Origin: Bradyrhizobium semiaridum
Lineage (GTDB): Bacteria > Pseudomonadota > Alphaproteobacteria > Rhizobiales > Xanthobacteraceae
Direction: 5' to 3'
DNA: 64,000 bases
Assembly: GCF_020329505.1 (NCBI RefSeq)
Contig: NZ_JAGKJJ010000006.1
Coordinates: forward strand, 186,001 to 250,000
The translations under genes and the position numbers were made by a program. The stretch's first letter is position 1, and each line of letters opens with the position of its first letter. The notes below the pieces were generated by a model. The model searched no databases and was not told the origin of the DNA. It saw only the letters and a list, made by a program, of their open reading frames with translations. Of this stretch, positions 35,902 to 45,567 are shown one piece after another.

Positions 35902-37317
35902 ATGGCCCGAGCAACCAAACCATCCAAGGCGACCACCCGCAGCGAGACCGATAGCTTCGGCCCGATCGACGTGCCGGCCGACCGCTACTGGGGTGCGCAG
36001 ACCGAACGCTCGCGGCAGAACTTCAAGATCGGCCACGACCGGATGCCGATCGCGATCATCCACGCCCTCGGCATCGTCAAGCTCGCGGCCGCCGAGACCA
36101 ACCGAGAGCTCGGCCAGCTCGATGCGCGCCGCGCCGGCGCGATCGTCCGGGCGGCCAAGGAAGTGATCGAGGGCAAGCTCGACGATCATTTCCCGCTGGT
36201 GGTCTGGCAGACCGGCTCGGGCACCCAGACCAACATGAACGTCAACGAAGTGATCGCCAACCGCGCAAACCAGATGCTCGGCGGCGAACTGGGCGCCAAG
36301 AAGCCGATCCATCCGAACGACCACGTCAACATGAGCCAGTCGTCGAACGACTCGTTCCCCACCGCGATGCATATCGCGGCGGCGAGCCGCATCGTCGCCG
36401 ACCTGATCCCGGCGCTCACCGAGCTGCATCGCGAGCTGCGCAAGAAGGAGAAGGCGTTCGCGAAGATCGTCAAGATCGGACGCACGCATACCCAGGACGC
36501 CACGCCGATGACCCTCGGCCAGGAGTTCTCCGGCTACGCGGCCCAGATCGAAAGCGGCATCGCGCGGCTGCGCGTCGCGGTGAAGGATCTGTATCCGCTG
36601 GCACAGGGCGGCACCGCCGTCGGCACCGGCCTCAACTCGAAGCCGAGATTCGCGAAGACCTTCGCAAGGCACGTCGCGAAGATCACCAGGCTGCCGTTCG
36701 TCACCGCGCCGAACAAGTTCGAGGCGCTGGCCTCGAACGATGCCTATGTGCTGGTGCACGGCGCGATCAACGCGGTGGCGACCGGGCTGTTCAAGATCGC
36801 CAACGACATCCGCTTCCTCGGATCGGGCCCGCGCTCCGGTCTCGGCGAACTGATCCTGCCCGAAAACGAGCCGGGCTCCTCGATCATGCCGGGCAAGGTC
36901 AATCCGACGCAGTGCGAGGCCGTGACCATGGTCTGCTGCCGAGTGTTCGGCAATCAGACCGCGATCACGGTCGCGGGCAGCCAGGGCCATTTCGAGCTCA
37001 ACGTGTACAAGCCGGCTTTGGCATATTGTATGATTAATTCCATTGAGCTGATGTCCGACGTCGTCCGCTCATTTACCGAGCATTGCGTTGTCGGCATACG
37101 CGCAGATGAAAAGCGCATCGGCGAATTGATGCAGCGCTCGCTGATGCTGGTGACGGCGCTCGCGCCGAAGATCGGTTATGACAACGCGGCCAAGGTCGCA
37201 AAGGCCGCGCATGCGAACGGAACGACGCTCAGGCAGGAAGCCCTGCGGCTTGGCTTTGTATCTGCGGATGAATTCGATCGCCTGGTGCAGCCGGACAAAA
37301 TGACACATCCCGGCTGA
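35902..37317 (+). CDS. fumC: class II fumarate hydratase
   Basis: 471 residues. Iron-independent tetrameric fumarase of the TCA cycle. N-terminal [20 protein letters not shown], active-site [18 protein letters not shown] in [16 protein letters not shown], and the signature [13 protein letters not shown] (about 322-334), whose serine loop holds the catalytic base. Full length with no odd residues. A basic N-terminal extension of 12 residues ([13 protein letters not shown]) is slightly longer than usual. Confidence 0.96.
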   Translation: MARATKPSKATTRSETDSFGPIDVPADRYWGAQTERSRQNFKIGHDRMPIAIIHALGIVKLAAAETNRELGQLDARRAGAIVRAAKEVIEGKLDDHFPLVVWQTGSGTQTNMNVNEVIANRANQMLGGELGAKKPIHPNDHVNMSQSSNDSFPTAMHIAAASRIVADLIPALTELHRELRKKEKAFAKIVKIGRTHTQDATPMTLGQEFSGYAAQIESGIARLRVAVKDLYPLAQGGTAVGTGLNSKPRFAKTFARHVAKITRLPFVTAPNKFEALASNDAYVLVHGAINAVATGLFKIANDIRFLGSGPRSGLGELILPENEPGSSIMPGKVNPTQCEAVTMVCCRVFGNQTAITVAGSQGHFELNVYKPALAYCMINSIELMSDVVRSFTEHCVVGIRADEKRIGELMQRSLMLVTALAPKIGYDNAAKVAKAAHANGTTLRQEALRLGFVSADEFDRLVQPDKMTHPG

Positions 37318-37596
37318 GCGCGCGAAGAAAGTCCGGACAATTACGGTCAACGCGCGTGATATAATTATCGATCATAACGCCTAAAGGCTAAGGCAAGTCA
37401 CCTACCAGCTCTGCGCTGCCGCATGGTAGAGCAGGCAGAGGTCTCGTTTTCGCAGAGCGAAACCAGTTCTTTGATGCTATCACGGAAGCATCAAACGGGG
37501 ATTCCGGATGGACACCGAGCCAGGCGCGCCGCGCGGCCACTCTTGCTTTCGTCACGCCGCATCACCAAGTCCGGTTGGGGGGCGATGAGGACTAGC

Positions 37597-37785
37597 ATGG
37601 GCGATATAGTCAACTTGAAACGATTCAAGAAGCGCACTGAGCGCGAACAAGCAGCCAAGCAAGCTGATAACAACCGTGCGCTATTTGGTCGCACGAAATC
37701 CGAACGTGCACGCGACGGGTTTGTCGCCGAGCGGAGTGCGCGCTTGCTCGAAGCACATCGCATCGACGGCGGAGACGCATCATGA
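37597..37785 (+). CDS. DUF4169 small protein
   Basis: 62 residues from ATG 37597; longer frames upstream contain unrelated sequence. Very charged, with NLKRFKKRTEREQAAKQADN at the start and FGRTKSERARDGFVAERSAR in the middle, the conserved core of DUF4169. Probably a single long helix and a nucleic-acid or protein partner. Its stop overlaps the next start as ATGA, a pairing conserved in Rhizobiales downstream of fumC. The 279 bases between fumC and this gene hold no feature I can name. Confidence 0.85.
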   Translation: MGDIVNLKRFKKRTEREQAAKQADNNRALFGRTKSERARDGFVAERSARLLEAHRIDGGDAS

Positions 37786-38057
37786 AATCTCCCGTCGTCA
37801 AACGTTCGATCGTCGTCGCCGGTCACAAGACCAGCGTCAGCCTCGAAGAAGCGTTCTGGAATGGCATGAAGGAAATCTCCGGGCTGCGAAACATGACGCT
37901 GTCGGAGCTGGTGGGCGAGATCGACAACAATCGCCAGCAAGGCAACCTGTCCTCCGCGATCCGCCTCTTCGTGCTGGACTATTTCCGCTCACGCGCCACA
38001 CCTGCGGTCCCGGCGGACGTCAGGCCGCAGCAGATCGACACACGTCAGCAGGCCTGA
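37782..38057 (+). CDS. ribbon-helix-helix domain protein
   Basis: 91 residues. Residues 8-70 form the RHH core: KRSIVVAGHKTSVSLEEAFW, with KTSVSLE as the DNA-contacting strand, then MKEISGLRNMTLSELVGEID and NLSSAIRLFVLDYFRS as the two helices. This is the stand-alone RHH_4-type family often found after DUF4169. Likely a dimeric DNA-binding regulator; targets unknown. Confidence 0.88.
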   Translation: MKSPVVKRSIVVAGHKTSVSLEEAFWNGMKEISGLRNMTLSELVGEIDNNRQQGNLSSAIRLFVLDYFRSRATPAVPADVRPQQIDTRQQA

Positions 38058-38244
38058 GCCGCGCTCCGATGGTCGCAATCGATCGCCCGCACATCGCGCG
38101 GGCGATCGCGTTGTCATGCGGATGTCCGTGTAAGGACGATTGCTCCAGATATGATCCGAAACAGCGGATCCCGGTCCTGACGCGTTTCGCGACATGAACC
38201 TGCGCGCCCGCTTTGCGCGGATCGCGACAAACCAGCGCACACTC

Positions 38245-41200
38245 TTAATTCTGAATGGCCGGCCGCGGCGGCGGATTGGCGACCTGCGGCGTCAGCGACA
38301 GCGGCGGTCGCAATTTCGGCTTGGCCGCCGCGCCGGGAGCCGGCTTGACCTCGATCGGCGGTGGCAACGGCGCAACCTGCGGCTGGCTCGTGACCGACGG
38401 CGGCGGTGCGACCGGTGCCGTGGCGACCGGCGGCACGATCGGCGGACGCGGCGCAACCACCTTCGGCTTCGCCGGCGCCGGCGTTTCGGGGGCCGGCTCG
38501 GCGGGTCGCGGAATGGCCGCAGGGGTCGGCTCCGGCGGCCGCTCGCCGCGCTCGATCGCATCGAGCCGCCTGGTCTCGCGATCGATCGCACGCACCGCAA
38601 GCCACGACGATAGCGAGGCGATGTCGATGCTGCGGCTCATGCCGTCCGGCGTACCCACCGCAAGCAACTGGATTTCCGGGCGGCTGTTGGCAGTGCCGAC
38701 GGAAGTCGATGACAGCGCGGCGCGGATGTCGGCCTGGTCGGCGGGAATGTCGTAGCCGCCAGAAACGACGACGTTGGCGCCGTTAGCCGTCAACGTGGTG
38801 GCGCCGACGCGGAGGCGGCCGTCGCGGATGTTGAACGGGATCTGCGCCGTCGGGATCGACAGCGCGCCGCCAGCCAGCACCGGCTCGACGATCTGCCGCA
38901 GCCGCGTGTCGTCGGTGGCTTGTCCGGAATCGCTGGCGCGGATCGCAACGTCGAACGCGCGCGGGTCGAGGCCCGAGAGACTGATTCCTTCCAGCGTCAC
39001 CGTGCCGCTGCCGGACAGCGCGGCGGTCAGCGCCGAGGCGCTGCGGCCCTGCGTCAGCAGCGTCATCTGCACCGAGACGCGGCCCTTCGGCAGCGCGAGG
39101 CTGCGATAGCGCAGCGCCGAGCTATCGACGCCCGCAAGCTGCACATTCGCATTCACTGCAAGTCCGTTGGGCCCCTGCCGCGCATCGATGGTGGCAGTCG
39201 CATCGCCGCCCCCGATCTTGCCCTTGATGCCATCCAGGGTGAGCGACTGCCCATCAGATTTGACGGCCCCACTGACCGGCTGCAACTCAGCGCCTCCCGG
39301 CAACAGGCCGTGCAGCGCCTCGAACGTCACCTTGCCGCGCCAGCCCGACGTCACCCCCGCGCCAAGCGGGGCCGTCGGATCGGGACCCGCCGCGCCGATC
39401 GCCGCTGCAACGACCGGCGCCAGCGTGATTTGGTCGATGCCGATCTCGCCCTCCACGCTCTTCTGATCGGCAAGCGTCAACGCCAGCCGTCCGCGCAGCC
39501 GCGAGCCGGCGACGATGCTGTCGAGATCGTCGAAGTTCAGCCTGTCACCTGCGAGTGTCAGGCGCGACGACAGGCGGATGTTCGCCGCCGGATCGGATGG
39601 TTTCAGGTTCACCAGCGGGCTGATGTCGGCGCTGCGGACGCGGAGACTGAGGCTCGATTTGGCATCTTTCGCCCAAGGCTCCGCGATACCTTCGGCGTCG
39701 GCATCGACGCCAGCGCCCCAGAGCCTGGCCTTCACCCGCAACGGAGCGCGCCATGCGCCATTCAGGTTGGCCTCGAATTGGATCGGTCCGGCACCCGACG
39801 CAATGACGCGATCAAGCCCGAGCAGCGCCAGCAGGGCCGTCCCCTCGCCGGACGAGAATTTCGCCTCGGCGGCAACATCGCTGCGGCTGAGCGCATCGAG
39901 ATCGAGCGCGCGGATCGCCGCGACCTGCGGCGTGGCCGACAGCATCGTGCGTCCCTTGAGCTGCGGCGCGTCGAGATCGAACACTACCTGCGCCGCAGCG
40001 CGGTCGGCGGCCTTGCCCTTGCCGAGATCGAGCGCCAGCTTGGCGCGCACCGGACCGGCATCGGCCTTGAGAACGCCGAGCCGCGCGGCAAGCGATGGCG
40101 CGAGTGGCTGCACGATCGCGACGATCCGTCCGAGCGAGGTGGCCGTCGCATCGATCGCCAGCCTGCCAGTGGCATTGATGCGATCGAAATTGCCGCTGCC
40201 GTCCAGCGTGACGTTGTCCGGCTGGCCGATCCTCACGCGCTCGAGCACGATCTCCTTTGGGCCGTAGGCGAGCTTCGCCTGCAGCGGCCGCAGCTCTTGG
40301 CCCGCGGAAACGGCGCGGGCGATATCGAGCGACAACTTCACCTCGTCGGGATATTCGGCCTGCGGGCCGGCCAGCGAACGGATCAGCGCCGAGGTGGCAT
40401 CGAGATCGAGCCGCTCCGCCTTGAGCTGCGCGTCGACCTTCGATCCCTTGCCCGCTTCACCGTACGCAACCGCAACGCGGCCATCCACCGTGCCGCTCTC
40501 GATCTCCGCTCGCATGCCGTCGATCGCAAAGCCGGCCGGCGAGACCGTAACGTCACCGCGTAGCCGCAGCGGCTTCTGGCTGCGATAGGCGGCGTCACTG
40601 CGTCCCTGCAGCCAGCTCATCAGTGCATCGGGATCGGTCGACTCGATATTGAGCGCGGTCTTGAAACTGTTCGCGGCTCCGCCCTGCGCGCTCGCGCCGC
40701 TCATCGATACCCGCGTCGATCCCGGCGCGCGAAACTCCAGCCGGCGCACCGTCCACGATTTCGCATCCGACTGCAGTTCCACCGAGATGTCCTGCAGCGG
40801 ACGGCCACCGAGCATGATCTGCTCCGAGGCCAGTTCGATCTGCGCCGGCAGCGGGCTTTGTGGCACCCCAGACAGCACTGCGCGCAACGCCGGCAGCGCG
40901 CGCGCAGGCTCGGCACTGCCGTCGGTGGCGCCCTTGCCAGGATCGTTGGAAGTATCCTTGGAAGTATCCTTGGCAGCGAATTTGTCGGCATCGAGCTGCC
41001 GCGCCGACAGCGAAGCGCGCAGCAGCGGGGCTGCGCCGAACCGGACATCGCCGCTGCCCGCGAGCTTCAGCGCGCGATCCTCGGCGCCATAGCTGACCTC
41101 GATCTGGTCGAGGCGCGCCGCCGCATTGTCGGCCTTCACCTTGGCCGCGATCCTCCATGGCGGATCGTCGCCGCCGCGCTGACCGGGGGCGCCGGCCAGC

Positions 41201-41910
41201 GTCACGGCGCCCTCGAAGCGCGGCGCGCGGGCCTCGAAGGTCAGCACACCGTCGAGATCGGCCGACACCGGCCGCTGCCCGGGATCGATATTGAGATGCA
41301 CGCGGGTGCCGTTGCCGTCGGGCCCCTGCCCCGACGAAATCCGGAACGGATAGCGATTGCCGCCCATCATGAAATTGCCGTCGCCGCGGATCGCGCCGGC
41401 GAGGGAGCGGACATCGCCGCTGAACGCGATATCGTTCAGCTCGAGCGTGCTGCGGCTCGCCGCATCGTGCAGCGCGATGCGGCCGGTGAGGTTGAGACGG
41501 TCGATCGCCAGCGAGGCCAGGCGGAGGGCCCCGCTCGACACCGGCCAGTCGACCCGTCCCTTCGAATCGAAGCCGAGATCGAGCGAGACGCCATTGACCG
41601 TCAGTTCGGTTGCGCGCCACTCGCCGCGCATCAGTGAGCCCAGGCTGAACTCGACGTCGAGGTTGGCGGCGCGGACCTTGCCGAGGTCATTGGCACTGCC
41701 GATCGTAACGGTCTTCAGCCGCAACCAGGGCGCAGGCAGCAGGCGCGCGTCGAGGTTACCGGCGACACGCACCGGCGCACCGATGATTCTCGTCGCCTCT
41801 GCCTCGAACTGCGGCCTGAACTGGTTCCAATCGACGAAAAACGGACCGACCAGCGCGGCGACCAGTGCAAGGATGAGGGCGATTGCCAGGCCGAGCAGTG
41901 TCGTCTGCAC
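38245..41910 (-). CDS. AsmA-family inner-membrane protein, 1221 residues
   Basis: GTG start at 41910 supported by AAGGGAG seven bases upstream. One N-terminal membrane helix (LGLAIALILALVAALVGPFF), followed by the AsmA signature DWNQFRPQFEAEATRIIGAP and LLPAPWLRLKTVTIG. The rest is a very long repeat-rich periplasmic domain, predicted to form a beta groove, with AsmA C-terminal motifs (LSGSGTVTLEGISLSGLDP near residue 950) and a final 95 residues of proline/alanine-rich tail. Such proteins bridge the periplasm and are implicated in phospholipid transport to the outer membrane. Convergent with the RHH gene. Confidence 0.9.
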   Translation of the reverse strand: MQTTLLGLAIALILALVAALVGPFFVDWNQFRPQFEAEATRIIGAPVRVAGNLDARLLPAPWLRLKTVTIGSANDLGKVRAANLDVEFSLGSLMRGEWRATELTVNGVSLDLGFDSKGRVDWPVSSGALRLASLAIDRLNLTGRIALHDAASRSTLELNDIAFSGDVRSLAGAIRGDGNFMMGGNRYPFRISSGQGPDGNGTRVHLNIDPGQRPVSADLDGVLTFEARAPRFEGAVTLAGAPGQRGGDDPPWRIAAKVKADNAAARLDQIEVSYGAEDRALKLAGSGDVRFGAAPLLRASLSARQLDADKFAAKDTSKDTSNDPGKGATDGSAEPARALPALRAVLSGVPQSPLPAQIELASEQIMLGGRPLQDISVELQSDAKSWTVRRLEFRAPGSTRVSMSGASAQGGAANSFKTALNIESTDPDALMSWLQGRSDAAYRSQKPLRLRGDVTVSPAGFAIDGMRAEIESGTVDGRVAVAYGEAGKGSKVDAQLKAERLDLDATSALIRSLAGPQAEYPDEVKLSLDIARAVSAGQELRPLQAKLAYGPKEIVLERVRIGQPDNVTLDGSGNFDRINATGRLAIDATATSLGRIVAIVQPLAPSLAARLGVLKADAGPVRAKLALDLGKGKAADRAAAQVVFDLDAPQLKGRTMLSATPQVAAIRALDLDALSRSDVAAEAKFSSGEGTALLALLGLDRVIASGAGPIQFEANLNGAWRAPLRVKARLWGAGVDADAEGIAEPWAKDAKSSLSLRVRSADISPLVNLKPSDPAANIRLSSRLTLAGDRLNFDDLDSIVAGSRLRGRLALTLADQKSVEGEIGIDQITLAPVVAAAIGAAGPDPTAPLGAGVTSGWRGKVTFEALHGLLPGGAELQPVSGAVKSDGQSLTLDGIKGKIGGGDATATIDARQGPNGLAVNANVQLAGVDSSALRYRSLALPKGRVSVQMTLLTQGRSASALTAALSGSGTVTLEGISLSGLDPRAFDVAIRASDSGQATDDTRLRQIVEPVLAGGALSIPTAQIPFNIRDGRLRVGATTLTANGANVVVSGGYDIPADQADIRAALSSTSVGTANSRPEIQLLAVGTPDGMSRSIDIASLSSWLAVRAIDRETRRLDAIERGERPPEPTPAAIPRPAEPAPETPAPAKPKVVAPRPPIVPPVATAPVAPPPSVTSQPQVAPLPPPIEVKPAPGAAAKPKLRPPLSLTPQVANPPPRPAIQN

Positions 41911-41991
41911 GGTGTCTCCCTTTGAGCCCGCTCCGCGGCGACCTGCGCACGCCGAAAGCCGGAGCAGCCCATATATAGAGACAAGTATGGC

Positions 41992-42021
41992 GAAGTCACA
42001 GCGCTTTGCCGCTGTGACTTC
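41992..42021. repeat. perfect 12-bp inverted repeat between P450 and asmA-like genes
   Basis: GAAGTCACAGCG (41992-42003), spacer CTTTGC, CGCTGTGACTTC (42010-42021). It starts 53 bases past the P450 stop and lies 82 bases upstream of the AsmA GTG, near a TATATA at about 41971. It can serve as P450 terminator, or as an operator for the asmA-like gene. Confidence 0.6.
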
Positions 42022-42074
42022 AGGTCAAAGGGTGGTTTCCCCGGGCGCACGCCGGAATCACTGCCGGGCCGCGA

Positions 42075-43307
42075 TCACCAGCTCGCGGGGAGCCGCTTCA
42101 GGCCGCGCAGCACGAAGGTCGGCCGCCACTCCGGATTGGCAGCGTCATCGAGCCGCAGGTCCGGGATCCGGCGCAGCAGGGTCGAGATCGCGATCTCGGC
42201 CTCGATGCGCGCCAGCTGGGCTCCGAGGCAGAAATGGATGCCACCGCCGAACGACAGCGGCTTCACATTCGGCCGCTCGATGTCGAGCCTTTCGGGGTGG
42301 TCGGGATAAACCGCCGGGTCGTGATTGGCGGAGCCGAGCAGGCACAGCACGGTCTCGCCCTTCGGGATTCGCTTGCCGCCGAGATCCTCGATATCCTCGA
42401 GCGCGACGCGACCGGTGAGCTGCACCGACGAGTCGTAGCGCAGGAATTCCTCGATCGCATTGGTGATCAGGCCGGGATTGGCCTTGAGCAGCGCGAGCTG
42501 GTCCGGATTGCGGTGCAGCGCCAGCAGGCCGTTGCCGATCAAGTTCACGGTTGTCTCGTGGCCGGCGCCGAACAGAAGAATGATGTTGGCGGTCAGTTCC
42601 TCGTTGGTGAGCTTCTGGCCGTCCTCCTCGGCCTGCACCAGCTGCGTGGTGAGGTCGTCGCCGGGCTGCTTGCGCCGCAGCTCGAACAGCTGGTGGAAAT
42701 ACATCGCGGCCATCGTGTTGCCGGCGTTGCCCTGCTTGATCTCCTCCGCCGTCAGCGGCACCGGATCGAGCAGACGGCCGCCGTCGCGCGAGCCGTTGTA
42801 GAAGGCCTCGCGATGCTCCTCGGGAATCCCGAGCATGTCGCAGATAATGGTCACCGGCAGGCGGAAGGCGAAATCCTCGATCAGGTCCATCTTCCCCTGC
42901 GGGGTGACGCGATCGAGCGTCTCGTCGACGATCTGCTGGATGCGCGGGCGCATGTCCTCGACACGGCGCGCGGTGAACGCCTTGACCACGAGGCCGCGCA
43001 GGCGGGTGTGATCCGGCGGGTCCTGCTGCAGCATCCAGTGGCTCATGCTGCGGAAGACCGGCTCTTCCATGATCTTCGGACCGTAGCGGCGGATGGTGCG
43101 ATCGACATAGTCCTTGCCGAAGCGCTTGTCGCGCAGCACGAGGCTGACCTCGGCGTGCCGGCTCGCCACGAACGCGCCGTGCGCGTTGAGGTGCATCGGA
43201 TCCGTGGTGCGAAGCCGCTCGTAATGCGGATAGGGATTGCGGATGAATTCGGGTGCCAGCGGATTGAAAAGCGGCTCGCTGCTCGTCGACTGAACGTGCT
43301 CGTTCAT
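42075..43307 (-). CDS. cytochrome P450
   Basis: 410 residues from ATG 43307, with GAGG upstream. Bacterial class I type, soluble. I-helix oxygen-activation motif FGAGHETTVNLIGNG; K-helix ExxR as EEFLRYDSS; heme-binding loop SFGGGIHFCLGAQLAR with C360 as heme ligand. N-terminal NPYPHYERLRTTDPMH is typical of CYP107/CYP109-like families in actinobacteria and rhizobia. Ferredoxin and reductase genes are not adjacent. Substrate unknown. Divergent from a TetR gene with a strong operator between the two starts. Confidence 0.95.
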   Translation of the reverse strand: MNEHVQSTSSEPLFNPLAPEFIRNPYPHYERLRTTDPMHLNAHGAFVASRHAEVSLVLRDKRFGKDYVDRTIRRYGPKIMEEPVFRSMSHWMLQQDPPDHTRLRGLVVKAFTARRVEDMRPRIQQIVDETLDRVTPQGKMDLIEDFAFRLPVTIICDMLGIPEEHREAFYNGSRDGGRLLDPVPLTAEEIKQGNAGNTMAAMYFHQLFELRRKQPGDDLTTQLVQAEEDGQKLTNEELTANIILLFGAGHETTVNLIGNGLLALHRNPDQLALLKANPGLITNAIEEFLRYDSSVQLTGRVALEDIEDLGGKRIPKGETVLCLLGSANHDPAVYPDHPERLDIERPNVKPLSFGGGIHFCLGAQLARIEAEIAISTLLRRIPDLRLDDAANPEWRPTFVLRGLKRLPASW

Positions 43308-43420
43308 GGTGACCTCGTTCGCTCGCTGCGCGGGTGCCAGCACTGTGGCGCGCCTTGGTGTCATCCTCGGGCCGGGCTCGACGGCCCGGTCATTTCGATA
43401 TCGGTCGGCTCGGTATCAGC

Positions 43421-43450
43421 GCAACTCGATACATTCTTGTATCGAGTTGC
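43421..43450. promoter_or_regulatory. TetR operator between P450 and regulator
   Basis: GCAACTCGATACA (43421-43433), spacer TTCT, TGTATCGAGTTGC (43438-43450): a perfect 13-bp inverted repeat. It ends 21 bases before the TetR ATG and is 114 bases upstream of the P450 ATG, the place expected for an autoregulating repressor. Confidence 0.85.
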
Positions 43451-43471
43451 ATTTTGCCCTAAAATGCACCG

Positions 43472-44083
43472 ATGTCAAGGGTTCGAACCAGACCGACACG
43501 GGACGATACCCGCGAGAAGCTGTTCGAGGCGGCGGCGCAGGTGTTCGAGGAACAGGGCATCGGCGGCGCAAGCATCGAGGCGGTCGCGGCCGCGGCCGGC
43601 TTCACGCGCGGCGCGTTCTATTCGAACTTCAAGAGCAAGGACGAGCTGATCTTCGCGATGCTCGAGGATCACGTCGAACAGTCGATCAAACGATGTCTCG
43701 ACCTGCTCGCCAAGCACAAGAACCTCGCCGATTTTCTCGAGGCGCTGCGGACCATGGATCGCAGCCAGCAGGATCCGCTCGGCCGCTCGCCGCTGCTGCA
43801 CATGGAGATGATCCTGTTCGTCGCGCGCGCCGAGAAGCGCCGGCCCGAACTCGCCAAGCGGCTGCGCGCGCGGCGCAAGCTGATCACGGATATCGTGACG
43901 ACCACTGCGAAGAACGGCGGCCGCAACGCGATGCTCGATCCAGAATGGACCGGCGCCATCGTGCTGGCACTGGAAGACGGTTTCCGCCTGCACCGCCTGA
44001 TCGATCCCGAGACCACGCCGCCCGACAGTTTCTTGCGCGCGATCACCGACCTCCGGCGGGCGATCGCCGGTTCGTCGGCGTAG
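43472..44083 (+). CDS. TetR/AcrR-family transcriptional regulator
   Basis: 203 residues. HTH domain at about 9-55: RDDTREKLFEAAAQVFEEQG, then IEAVAAAAGFTRGAFYSNFKSKDELI, a near-consensus TetR recognition helix. The C-terminal ligand pocket is of the TetR_C_6-like type (LHMEMILFVARAEKRRPELAKR). Divergent from the P450 gene, with a 13-bp perfect repeat between them, so it probably represses both genes until a P450 substrate binds. Confidence 0.93.
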   Translation: MSRVRTRPTRDDTREKLFEAAAQVFEEQGIGGASIEAVAAAAGFTRGAFYSNFKSKDELIFAMLEDHVEQSIKRCLDLLAKHKNLADFLEALRTMDRSQQDPLGRSPLLHMEMILFVARAEKRRPELAKRLRARRKLITDIVTTTAKNGGRNAMLDPEWTGAIVLALEDGFRLHRLIDPETTPPDSFLRAITDLRRAIAGSSA

Positions 44084-44089
44084 TATCGC

Positions 44090-45394
44090 TCAAGCGTTGA
44101 GCGCGATCTTGTGCATCTGCCCGGCGACGGCACGGACCTTGCCGGGCGAGGCCTGCCAGATCGCAAATGCCGACAGCAGGCTGGCGACGATGGCGAGAGT
44201 GAAGGCGCTCGTATAGCTGCCCGACAGATCGTAGAGCTGGCCGGTGATCCATGGCCCGGCGGCGCCGCCGGCGAGCGCGGCGAGCATCACGGTGCCGAAA
44301 ATGCTGCCGTAGTGCTTGCCTTGGAAGATCTCCAGCACGACCGGACCCATCACCGAGGTGAGGCCGTAACCGAGCGCGCCCTGCGTCAGCACCATCAGCC
44401 AGACCAGCGGCATCACCGGCCAGTATTTCAGGGCGACCAGCGCGGCGAAGCAGATGACAAAGCCGAAGCAGGAGATCGCCCAAACCCATTCGCGGCCGAT
44501 CCGGTCGGAGAGATGGCCGAGCCAGATCTGGCCGGGAATCCCGATCATGCTGACGACGCCGAGCGCCCAGACGGCGACGTTCGAGCTGAAGCCGATATCG
44601 AGCAGGAATTTGGTCTGGTGCACCTGCACCGCGTACCAGATGTACAGGCCGCAGAAATAGCCGACCGCGATCCACCAGAACCGCGCGGTGCGCAGCGCGC
44701 GAGGCAGCGTCCAGTCGGTGCCGGCCCAAACCGGATCGACGATGTTGGATGCAGGCCTGGCCGACGTCGCCGTCGGCGCGTCATCGCCGTCGGGCTGAAG
44801 GCCAATATCTTCCGGCCGCTTGTGTAGCAACAAATTGATCGGCGCGAGCACGACCAGCACCATGATGCCCATCGCCGTGCAGGCGGTGCGCCAGCTGGTC
44901 TGCTCGATTATGTGCTGCACCCAGGGCAGCAAGGTCACCGAGCCGATGCCGACGCCAGCAAAGGCAAGCCCGATCGCAAGGCCGCGACGCCGGATGAACC
45001 AGTTCGGCACGAACAGCGACTGGCCGGAATAGCCGAGGCAGACGCTGCCGGAGCCGACCAGCACGCCGATCGTCAGATAAAGGTGCCAGGGCTGCGTGGT
45101 CAGCGGCGCCAGCAGCAGCCCCGATGCCATCAGGACGACGCCGAGTTCCATCACGGCACGCGGCCCGCCGCGGTCCATCAGCCGCCCGATCAAGGGGCTT
45201 GCGATCGCCGAGGCGATGAAGCCGAACGAGAATGCGCCCGCGGTAATGCCGCGCTCCCAGCCGAACTCGGTGATGATGGGCGGATAGAACAGCGAGAACG
45301 CCGTCCGCGCATTGACGCCGATCGCCATGGTGACGAACGTCACCGCGACGATGATCCAGCCGTAGAAAAATGGGAGTCGCATCGGACGCAGCAT
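44090..45394 (-). CDS. MFS transporter
   Basis: 434 residues from ATG 45394 with GGAAAG upstream; ATG 45382 also possible. Twelve hydrophobic segments. Begins FFYGWIIVAVTFVTMAIGVN and has the loop 2-3 motif LIGRLMDRGGPRAVMELG and the loop 8-9 counterpart GHLSDRIGREWVWA, resembling the oxalate/formate antiporter-like and monocarboxylate groups. Convergent with the TetR gene by six bases. Substrate is not determined. Confidence 0.9.
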   Translation of the reverse strand: MLRPMRLPFFYGWIIVAVTFVTMAIGVNARTAFSLFYPPIITEFGWERGITAGAFSFGFIASAIASPLIGRLMDRGGPRAVMELGVVLMASGLLLAPLTTQPWHLYLTIGVLVGSGSVCLGYSGQSLFVPNWFIRRRGLAIGLAFAGVGIGSVTLLPWVQHIIEQTSWRTACTAMGIMVLVVLAPINLLLHKRPEDIGLQPDGDDAPTATSARPASNIVDPVWAGTDWTLPRALRTARFWWIAVGYFCGLYIWYAVQVHQTKFLLDIGFSSNVAVWALGVVSMIGIPGQIWLGHLSDRIGREWVWAISCFGFVICFAALVALKYWPVMPLVWLMVLTQGALGYGLTSVMGPVVLEIFQGKHYGSIFGTVMLAALAGGAAGPWITGQLYDLSGSYTSAFTLAIVASLLSAFAIWQASPGKVRAVAGQMHKIALNA

Positions 45395-45511
45395 TCTTTC
45401 CGCAACGGAACGGGCAGTGACGGCCCCGTAGCGGAGTTCGGGCGGCCGGCAGCAAGCGCTGCCGCCAGCCGGATGTCACGACGAATTGGAGACAGGCGAC
45501 CTGGAGACAGA

Positions 45512-45535
45512 GGGGCCGGCGCATCCGCCGGCCCC
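45512..45535 (-). terminator. probable terminator of the cyclase/metallopeptidase operon
   Basis: GGGGCCGGC (45512-45520), spacer GCATCC, GCCGGCCCC (45527-45535), nine perfect GC pairs, 32 bases after the stop at 45568 on the minus strand. Followed by TCTGTCTCC, only weakly T-rich. Confidence 0.6.
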
Positions 45536-45567
45536 TGCCCGCACAATCGACCGCCGTGATCGCCGCG

